A DNA stretch of 6,663 bases from an uncultured Eubacteriales bacterium (GTDB lineage: Bacteria > Bacillota > Clostridia > Lachnospirales > Anaerotignaceae). The notes under the pieces are model-generated. The model had not been told where the DNA came from. It saw nothing but the letters and a program-made list of their open reading frames with translations, and ran no database searches. Below, in pieces: positions 1-3,711 of the stretch. Both the position numbers and the translations under genes were made by a program. Each line of letters opens with the position of its first letter. Positions within the stretch are counted from its first letter, which is position 1. The stretch covers positions 1 to 6,663 of the forward strand of contig CAKTER010000089.1 in NCBI GenBank assembly GCA_934552695.1. Direction: 5' to 3'.

Positions 1-58
1 TGGAAGCGCAGCAATGCGTGTAGCTGACTGGTACTAATCGGTCGAGGGCTTGACCTAG
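1..58 (+). rRNA. 23S ribosomal RNA, 3' end (partial)
   Basis: The first bases match the conserved 3' end of bacterial 23S rRNA: the GCTGACTGGTACTAATCGG stretch followed by GAGGGCTTGACC, the strand that normally pairs with the GGTCAAG at the 23S 5' end. The gene enters from the left, so only about the last 58 nt are visible. The exact 3' end is estimated from the homologous E. coli end (GGCTTAACC). The wording at the end (GGGCTTGACC) fits Clostridia. The next genes downstream are a tRNA and a terminator, with no 5S gene. Confidence 0.93.
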
Positions 59-64
59 GTCAAG
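49..64. repeat. Perfect 16-bp palindrome across the 23S 3' terminus
   Basis: CTTGACCTAGGTCAAG is its own reverse complement. Its left half is the 23S 3' terminal strand. Its right half repeats the GGTCAAG sequence expected at the 23S 5' end. In RNA it could fold as a local hairpin that competes with, or regulates, the long processing stem of pre-23S rRNA. The palindrome is seen directly; the function is inferred. Confidence 0.7.
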
Positions 65-103
65 GAAGGAAGAAGCAAAGATTGATGTGGGAGAAAGTTT
101 CTA

Positions 104-135
104 TTCGGTTTTGAAGGCACAGTTTCAAAATCGAA
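104..135 (+). other. Spacer hairpin between 23S and tRNA-Trp
   Basis: TTCGGTTTTGAA (104-115) pairs with TTCAAAATCGAA (124-135) in a 12-bp stem with one G-U pair and an 8-nt loop. No T-run follows, so it is not a normal intrinsic terminator. It sits just before the tRNA and is more likely an RNase III or tRNA-maturation structure in the rRNA-tRNA precursor. That role is inferred. Confidence 0.55.
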
Positions 136-148
136 CCTTTGCAGGCGA

Positions 149-221
149 AGGGGTATAGTTCAGTTGGTAGAACGTCGGTCTCCAAAACCGGATGTCGAGG
201 GTTCGAGTCCTTCTGCCCCTG
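149..221 (+). tRNA. tRNA-Trp (anticodon CCA)
   Basis: A complete 73-nt cloverleaf can be folded by eye. The acceptor arms are AGGGGTA (149-155) and TGCCCCT (214-220) with discriminator G at 221. The D arm is GTTC/GAAC around AGTTGGTA. The anticodon stem TCGGT/ACCGG closes loop CTCCAAA, with anticodon CCA at 182-184 reading UGG. The T arm is GAGGG-TTCGAGT-CCTTC. The bases after the discriminator are CTG, so the 3' CCA is not encoded and must be added by tRNA nucleotidyltransferase. It lies about 90 nt after the 23S end on the same strand and ends at its own terminator, so it is probably the last gene of the rRNA operon transcript. Confidence 0.96.
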
Positions 222-230
222 CTGATAATG

Positions 231-261
231 ACCACAGAGTTTAGGCTCTGTGGTTTTTTTG
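231..261 (+). terminator. Intrinsic terminator after tRNA-Trp
   Basis: A perfect 9-bp stem, ACCACAGAG (231-239) with CTCTGTGGT (246-254), encloses a 6-nt loop and is followed directly by a T-run. It ends the rRNA-tRNA transcript. This makes a 5S gene further along the same transcript unlikely. Confidence 0.9.
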
Positions 262-476
262 CAATAGGCAGGGAAAATCGGGCCGGCAGGGAAGCGCAAA
301 AGGTGCGGGAAGCCCCACTTGGACAAGAATGGAGACGACACATTTTAGATTGAGGCAGAAGAAACTCGTTCGGACGGGTATTTGCATGACTGCTGCCGCA
401 TGGCTGCGGGGCTGTGCGCTAAGAATTTTTGCGAAGAGAATGGCAGGGGTTGTTTGTTGGTAAGGGGGAATTTACG
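262..476. other. Intergenic region without recognised gene
   Basis: About 215 nt lie between the tRNA terminator and the first accessory gene. I see no convincing sigma-A promoter. A small hairpin, CCGCA-TGGC-TGCGG, is present near 396-409 without a T-run. Reading frames on the minus strand here run through the antisense of the tRNA and are spurious. The cassette downstream must have its promoter in this stretch, but I could not place it. Confidence 0.4.
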
Positions 477-1136
477 ATGGCTGCAACGTTCCGATTTACG
501 CCAGAGGAAGCCGATTTTTTGAATCGGGAATGTGGCACCGCTTTTTTGCCGGAGACGGAGTATTCTTTGACTTGGGTAGAAGTTCACTGGCTGGAGAGAA
601 GCTGCTGTGCCATCGTCTGGGAGAAAACTTTTTCGAGAACGCCGAGGGAGTTTACCGAACGAGAGCTGTTGGCCAAAGCGATAGCGGATACGCTTTACTT
701 TGCCCGAAAAGGGAAAAATACCGTCCCCTGTCCGGTGTGTGGAACGGTAGCGCTGAAGGAAATAGGGGACTACGATATTTGCCCGCGGTGCGGCTGGGAG
801 GATGATCCCTTCCAGAGGGACGATCCGGATTGTTCCGGCGGAGCCAATGGAATGGTGAGCCTGAACGAGGCCCGGCGGCTGTGGGCCGAGGGAAAACGGG
901 TGTGGACCCCGGATCCTCCAAAAAAGCCGGAAAAAACCCTGCGGCTGCGGTATGTGGGGGAAAGCTTTGGCGATGGGGTGAAGCTAACCAATGGAAAGAT
1001 TTATGAAGCTTGGCTGGACGAGGAGGGGGACTATTGCGTGATCGATGACAGTGGCTACGATCACTCATATCCCCGTCAGAATCCAGGGGCTTGGAATGGC
1101 ATGGATGGCGGCCGCTGGGAGATTGTGGAGGAATAG
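477..1136 (+). CDS. CPCC-type zinc-motif protein with C-terminal barrel-like domain, possible immunity protein
   Basis: This 219-residue protein is of unknown function. Three parts are visible. Residues 1-80 resemble nothing I recognise. Residues 84-133 match the cysteine-rich CPCC family: CPVCG at 85-89, CPRCGWEDD at 102-110, then DDPD and GGANG-SLNEAR. The four cysteines (85, 88, 102, 105) probably bind zinc. Residues 152-219 (LRLRYVGESF, LTNGKIYEAW, VIDDSG, GRWEIVEE) are shared with the small protein at 1483-1737 and look like a short all-beta, SH3-like module. CPCC-domain proteins are often found among polymorphic-toxin immunity genes, so an immunity role is plausible, but no toxin is present here. 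The ATG at 477 is preferred over the in-frame TTG at 429 because TAAGGGGG ends about 7 nt upstream. The C-terminus ends in an exact 29-nt copy of the end of the third gene. Confidence 0.8.
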   Translation: MAATFRFTPEEADFLNRECGTAFLPETEYSLTWVEVHWLERSCCAIVWEKTFSRTPREFTERELLAKAIADTLYFARKGKNTVPCPVCGTVALKEIGDYDICPRCGWEDDPFQRDDPDCSGGANGMVSLNEARRLWAEGKRVWTPDPPKKPEKTLRLRYVGESFGDGVKLTNGKIYEAWLDEEGDYCVIDDSGYDHSYPRQNPGAWNGMDGGRWEIVEE

Positions 1137-1138
1137 CA
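1110..1138 (+). repeat. 29-nt exact direct repeat, copy 1
   Basis: The last codons of the CPCC gene (GRWEIVEE and stop) plus the next 2 nt are identical to 1711-1739. Synonymous positions are unchanged across the whole stretch, although the upstream parts of the shared domain differ at many bases. Confidence 0.9.
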
Positions 1139-1231
1139 GCAACGGAATATCTTTGGTCAAATGCACGAAAGAATTGCAGCAAAGGGAAAGAACAACGGGA
1201 AGATTTAGGAAGGGGGATAGTATTCCTTTTT

Positions 1232-1474
1232 ATGAATGCAGCAGAGATAAGAAATATGCTTTCCCGGTGCTTTACAATGCTATATTTTCGGTATCGGGGG
1301 AAAGATGGGCACGTTGACCCCTATTATACGCCAAAAGCCGGATATTCTTATCTTCTTTGGTACGATGAAAAAGAGATGCTTGTTCATAGTTTGGAGGAGG
1401 CTATGAATAGCCCGTTTTTTGAGGGACATTCTTTGGCGGAAATTGCTGAGAAGCTCACGGATGTGGAGTGGTAG
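1232..1474 (+). CDS. Hypothetical 80-residue protein, second gene of the cassette
   Basis: This is a small soluble protein with no signal peptide or membrane segment and no motif I can assign to a named family. Visible features are MNAAEIRNML at the start, the DGHVDPYYTPKAGYSYLLWYD core, and a tail with LEEAMNSPFFEGHSLAEIAEKL. Its look (small, acidic C-terminus, DPYYTP core) fits the uncharacterised small proteins seen beside immunity genes, but that is a weak inference. The ATG at 1232 is chosen because the conserved-looking part begins there. The longer in-frame extension back to 1091 overlaps the first gene and reads like shadow sequence. The best Shine-Dalgarno (GAAGGGGG, 1209-1216) is about 15 nt upstream, which is rather far. 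It is AT-richer than the flanking core genes. Its stop lies 8 nt before the start of the next gene, so the two are probably co-transcribed. Confidence 0.65.
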   Translation: MNAAEIRNMLSRCFTMLYFRYRGKDGHVDPYYTPKAGYSYLLWYDEKEMLVHSLEEAMNSPFFEGHSLAEIAEKLTDVEW

Positions 1475-1482
1475 GAGAAGAA

Positions 1483-1737
1483 ATGGATAAGAGACAGTAT
1501 TATGAACCGCCCGAACCCATAAACAAGCCGGAAAAGACAATGCGGTTAAGATTTATCGGCGAATCGTTTTATCTTTTTGGCCTTACAAACGGGAGAATCT
1601 ATGAAGCGTGGGAGGAAGATGAGGACTATTACCGGGTTATTGACGATAGCGGCGAAGACTATCTATACCCTAAGGTGAATCCCCACGCCCCAGACGGAAG
1701 CACAACGGAGGGCCGCTGGGAGATTGTGGAGGAATAG
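1483..1737 (+). CDS. Small stand-alone copy of the C-terminal domain of the first cassette gene
   Basis: This 84-residue protein is nearly all one domain. KPEKTMRLRFIGESF, LTNGRIYEAW, VIDDSGEDYLYP and GRWEIVEE align without large gaps to residues 151-219 of the CPCC protein upstream, including the proline-rich lead-in (PEPINKPEKT against DPPKKPEKT). The pattern of short strands and acidic turns suggests a small beta-barrel of SH3 type; this is inferred from sequence style only. ATG at 1483 is favoured over GTG at 1468 because AGGAG (1473-1477) sits 5 nt upstream. The final codons and the 2 nt after the stop are identical at the DNA level to the first gene over 29 nt, although the rest has diverged. 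This suggests recombination or gene conversion between the two 3' ends. Function is unknown; it could be an immunity protein or a protein-binding module. Confidence 0.78.
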   Translation: MDKRQYYEPPEPINKPEKTMRLRFIGESFYLFGLTNGRIYEAWEEDEDYYRVIDDSGEDYLYPKVNPHAPDGSTTEGRWEIVEE

Positions 1738-1739
1738 CA
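1711..1739 (+). repeat. 29-nt exact direct repeat, copy 2
   Basis: This is the same 29 nt at the end of the third cassette gene. The two copies lie 601 nt apart in direct orientation. Recombination between them would delete the second and third genes while leaving an intact first gene. Confidence 0.9.
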
Positions 1740-1771
1740 TACTCGGCCCACAACGGGAACGGTTCATCGCC

Positions 1772-1805
1772 GGAGGGAGGAAGCGCAAAGGAGCCCCTCC
1801 CTTTT
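1772..1805 (+). terminator. Possible weak terminator after the cassette
   Basis: GGGAGG (1775-1780) pairs with CCTCCC (1796-1801), can extend by an A-T and wobble pairs, and is followed by TTTT. The loop is long (15 nt), so the structure is weak. The stronger bidirectional terminator at 1913-1943 would catch any read-through. Confidence 0.35.
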
Positions 1806-1912
1806 GCCTGACGAGCCAATCCTTTAAAAAGAATGGGGCTTGAAACCGGGATTTTACACCGGATAAACTGCGAGCGGAAGCCAAGAAAACGGGGTTCCTT
1901 TTCCCAAGCGCA

Positions 1913-1943
1913 AAAAAAGAACCGGCCTCACCGGTTCTTTTTC
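1913..1943. terminator. Bidirectional intrinsic terminator between cassette and SRP RNA
   Basis: AGAACCGG (1918-1925) pairs with CCGGTTCT (1931-1938) around a 5-nt loop. It has an A-run on the left and a T-run on the right, so it reads as a terminator on both strands. On the minus strand it ends the SRP RNA precursor. On the plus strand it stops the accessory cassette. Confidence 0.88.
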
Positions 1944-1957
1944 TAATTTAAACATAA

Positions 1958-2230
1958 AATCCATGCGCCTGCTTCTGGACGCTGTCTTTCTTGCGTTACC
2001 TTTTTTGCCGACTCGGGCCAAGCGCCCTCGCAACACCCGACAGGGGCTGCTTAGTGCTGCTTCCTTCCGGACCTGACACGGTTCGCAGGCTGCCGTCGCA
2101 CGAGACTCAGCCTTCAACGCCGCCGCCAAAGGGCAGACCAAAATCGACAAGCGCCGCAAAGCAGGCATCACCCTCCCTATAGCGGATTTGGAGTACAGGG
2201 CGCCGCTACTGCCCCGGCTAGCATGGAAAT
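1958..2230 (-). ncRNA. ffs: Signal recognition particle RNA, large bacterial type with Alu domain
   Basis: Read on the minus strand, this contains the conserved S-domain hairpin GTCAGGTCCGGAAGGAAGCA (apical loop that binds Ffh) and, upstream, Alu-domain signatures: GCTAGCCGGGGCAG, TAGCGGCGCCCTGTAC and ATCCGCTATAG. The AGCGG and CCGCT segments pair. The molecule closes by CCATGC (minus, 2226-2221) pairing with GCATGG (1966-1961), the counterpart of the closing helix of the Bacillus subtilis small cytoplasmic RNA. The RNA scaffolds Ffh and, with FtsY, directs nascent membrane proteins to the translocon; the Alu part is typical of Gram-positive bacteria. The mature ends are estimates. The primary transcript, from a start near 2262 to the terminator near 1912, would be about 350 nt, close to the known B. 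subtilis precursor. It lies near tadA, which is also next to the SRP RNA gene in B. subtilis. Confidence 0.93.
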
Positions 2231-2245
2231 GGGAAAACTTGTTTG

Positions 2246-2261
2246 CGGCGGAAGCCCGCCG
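2246..2261 (-). other. 5' hairpin at the start of the SRP RNA precursor
   Basis: GGCGG (2247-2251) and CCGCC (2256-2260), extended by one C-G pair, form a 6-bp hairpin around a 4-nt loop right at the predicted transcript start. It may protect the precursor's 5' end before processing. That role is inferred. Confidence 0.45.
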
Positions 2262-2268
2262 GACTTTA

Positions 2269-2297
2269 AGTATAGCGTGAAACAGCCGGTTTGTCAA
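2269..2297 (-). promoter_or_regulatory. Sigma-A promoter of the SRP RNA gene
   Basis: On the minus strand, a perfect -35 TTGACA (2297-2292) is followed by a 17-nt spacer and -10 TATACT (2274-2269). The predicted start is near 2262. The near-consensus boxes fit strong constitutive expression of a stable RNA. Confidence 0.9.
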
Positions 2298-2420
2298 TGC
2301 AGGGCGGGGATTTCTTCGGGGGGGCGGCCCGGGGACAAAGCCGCCGCCGGGGTACGCCGGTAGGGTGCGATGCGGCCCAAGGCGTGGTAGACATTCCCCT
2401 TGGGAAAGAAACTATCCGGA

Positions 2421-2448
2421 TGCTTTCTTTCCCTTTTTATGGTATACT
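2421..2448 (+). promoter_or_regulatory. Extended -10 promoter of the YunG-family gene
   Basis: TGG directly precedes TATACT (2443-2448), an extended -10 element. The -35 region is poor (TGCTTT at 2421-2426 with a 16-nt spacer), which an extended -10 can make up for. The start would fall near 2455, about 50 nt before the ATG. Confidence 0.6.
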
Positions 2449-2471
2449 AAAAAGAGAAACCCAAGGGAGGT

Positions 2472-2487
2472 AAAGGAGGAAGACTTG
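2472..2487 (+). promoter_or_regulatory. Extra Shine-Dalgarno and TTG in the YunG leader
   Basis: AAAGGAGG (2472-2479) lies 5 nt before TTG at 2485. It would open a frame that overlaps the YunG gene out of phase and ends at 2829. The protein from that frame looks like shadow sequence. The site may still load ribosomes or serve as a standby site upstream of the true start at 2508. Confidence 0.35.
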
Positions 2488-2507
2488 ATTTGTGAGGAGG
2501 GGATGAG

Positions 2508-2990
2508 ATGTTTTTTACAAAATCCGGACGTCCAATCACATATCATGGAAACGAACATATCCCAGAGCCCCGCAGGAAAGACGGAACGGCAGGCAAAATC
2601 CGTTCGATGGACACGTTGTTCGAGGTTTTGCTGGAGGTCTGGTGCAAAAACACGGCGTATCCGGGCTGCCGGGCGTCTTATGACCAGGAGAACGATCCCA
2701 CCTACGGCCAGTGCGCTATCACCGCCATGCTGGTTTACGATACCTTTGGCGGGAGCATTTGCAAAATTAAAACGGCGGGAGGCGGGAGCCACTACTTTAA
2801 CCGAATCGACGGCTGCACAATGGACTTGACCAGCGATCAGTTTGCGTTGTATAACATGCCGGTGGATTACAGCAGCGGAGAAACGGTTTCTTGGGAGCAC
2901 TGTGGCAGGAATGCGGATACCCAGGCACGGTATGAGCTGTTGGCCCGGCTGGGGAACCAGCGGCTGTGGCAACGGGAGAAAACCCCGTAA
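2508..2990 (+). CDS. YunG-family protein, probably papain-like fold
   Basis: This 160-residue cytoplasmic protein resembles Bacillus YunG. The core reads NDPTYGQCAITAMLVYDTFGG (residues 62-82), GGGSHYFNRIDG (91-102) and MDLTSDQF (105-112). Cys69 after GQ, His95 in SHYFN and Asp106 in MDLT are spaced like a Cys-His-Asp triad of papain-like/NlpC-type enzymes. This is my reading of the family pattern, and no substrate is known. The first 30 residues are polar and probably disordered. The start is clear: an in-frame TGA lies at 2493, and GAGGAGGGG (2494-2502) sits 5 nt before the ATG. A second perfect Shine-Dalgarno upstream precedes a TTG in another frame. The gene stands alone, with its own promoter and terminator, between the divergent SRP RNA gene and the convergent tadA operon. 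Confidence 0.87.
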   Translation: MFFTKSGRPITYHGNEHIPEPRRKDGTAGKIRSMDTLFEVLLEVWCKNTAYPGCRASYDQENDPTYGQCAITAMLVYDTFGGSICKIKTAGGGSHYFNRIDGCTMDLTSDQFALYNMPVDYSSGETVSWEHCGRNADTQARYELLARLGNQRLWQREKTP

Positions 2991-3030
2991 CATTTCCGAT
3001 TCCGGTTTTATAGGGCGCAAGGACGCCTTC

Positions 3031-3060
3031 GAGGGGGGCCGCTTTTGAGCGGCCTCTTTT
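3031..3060 (+). terminator. Terminator of the YunG-family gene
   Basis: GGGGCCGCT (3035-3043) pairs with AGCGGCCTC (3048-3056), 9 bp with one G-U pair and a 4-nt loop, followed by TTTT. It lies 40 nt after the stop codon. Confidence 0.85.
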
Positions 3061-3069
3061 GATGGGACG

Positions 3070-3109
3070 AAAAAAACCGAACCCATCGAGAACCGGATGG
3101 CTTCGGTTT
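3070..3109 (-). terminator. Terminator of the minus-strand tadA operon
   Basis: ATGGCTTCGGTTT and AAACCGAACCCAT (3097-3109 and 3074-3086) form a 13-bp stem with one mismatch and a 10-nt loop. On the minus strand the stem ends in a T-run (A-run at 3070-3076 on the plus strand). It lies about 80 nt after the tadA stop and faces the YunG terminator. Confidence 0.8.
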
Positions 3110-3189
3110 AACCGGTGGGACAAAGGAATATTTTTCTTGGACGATTCGCAGAAAGAGGCAGCAGGGAACCGGGAGGCCAACCCCAAGGG

Positions 3190-3711
3190 CTATCTTTCTT
3201 GCGGGGGAGGCGTTGGCTGGGTTTGCTTGCGGGCCCGCAAATCCTTAAAAAAGCGTTGCATCAGCTCCCGGCAGGCGGCCTCGCCGACACCGCTGACTAC
3301 CTCCAGCTGGTGGTTGAACCGGGGCTCCTGAAGCAGGTTGTAAATGGAGCCGCCGCACCCGGCCTTGGGATTATACACGCCGAATACCACCCGGGGAATC
3401 CGGGCCTGTACCAGCGCCCCGGCGCACATGGGGCAAGGCTCCACCGTTACATATAGGGTGCAGTCCTCCAGCCGCCAATCCCCCACGGCCGCCGCTGCCT
3501 GGTCAATGGCCAGGATTTCGGCATGGTGCAGGGGGTTTTTTTCGGTGTTCCGGGTGTTGTGTCCCCGGCCAATGACTTGCCCGTTTTGGACGATGACAGC
3601 GCCAATGGGGACTTCGCCCAAAGCGTAGGCCAAACGGGCTTCGTCCAAGGCCCGGGCCATCCAAAAGGCGTCGTCGGGGGCGGAAGGGAACCCGGGGGCT
3701 TCTTCATTCAT
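3190..3711 (-). CDS. tadA: tRNA-specific adenosine deaminase TadA
   Basis: TadA converts adenosine to inosine at wobble position 34 of tRNA-Arg(ACG), which lets one tRNA read CGU, CGC and CGA; it is usually essential. The 173-residue protein has the full cytidine-deaminase-fold signature: HAE with His63 as zinc ligand and Glu65 as proton shuttle, and PCPMC with Cys93 and Cys96 as the other zinc ligands. Also typical are GEVPIGAVIV (32-41), N52, and a C-terminal helix ending in MQRFFKDLRARK. The start at 3711 follows AGGAAGGAG by 9 nt; the longer in-frame extension upstream is inside the preceding gene. The start overlaps the end of the lipoprotein gene (ATGAATGA, 8 nt), which indicates translational coupling. 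The last dozen residues are Pro/Gln-rich and look like an unstructured tail. Confidence 0.96.
   Translation of the reverse strand: MNEEAPGFPSAPDDAFWMARALDEARLAYALGEVPIGAVIVQNGQVIGRGHNTRNTEKNPLHHAEILAIDQAAAAVGDWRLEDCTLYVTVEPCPMCAGALVQARIPRVVFGVYNPKAGCGGSIYNLLQEPRFNHQLEVVSGVGEAACRELMQRFFKDLRARKQTQPTPPPQER

Noticed and set aside
58..148. 5S rRNA gene after 23S
   Set aside because: The 90 nt are too short, and no 5S-like conserved sequence or stem arrangement is visible; only the spacer hairpin is seen.
60..343. Minus-strand open frames of 72-93 residues over the rRNA spacer and tRNA
   Set aside because: They translate the antisense of tRNA-Trp (for example RRTRTLDIRFWRP) and the adjacent terminator; this is a well-known kind of false protein.
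429..476. TTG start of the CPCC gene 16 codons upstream
   Set aside because: There is no ribosome-binding site in front of it, while ATG at 477 has TAAGGGGG at a normal distance.
149..476. Genomic island integrated at tRNA-Trp
   Set aside because: The tRNA is intact, and I see no repeat of its 3' end, no integrase and no other mobility gene in the window.
652..1182. 176-residue minus-strand frame opposite the CPCC gene
   Set aside because: It is a low-complexity Pro/Ser/His/Arg shadow of a gene with clear motifs on the plus strand.
1091..1231. N-terminal extension of the second cassette gene
   Set aside because: It overlaps the end of the first gene in another frame, and its residues look like noise; the recognisable protein begins at 1232.
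1854..2297. 147-residue minus-strand frame across the SRP RNA
   Set aside because: It covers the SRP RNA and its promoter and has no ribosome-binding site; the RNA signatures explain the sequence.
2365..2829. Plus-strand frame overlapping the YunG-family gene
   Set aside because: The residues are shadow-like (Arg/Thr/Ser-rich), while the 2508 frame carries the family motifs.
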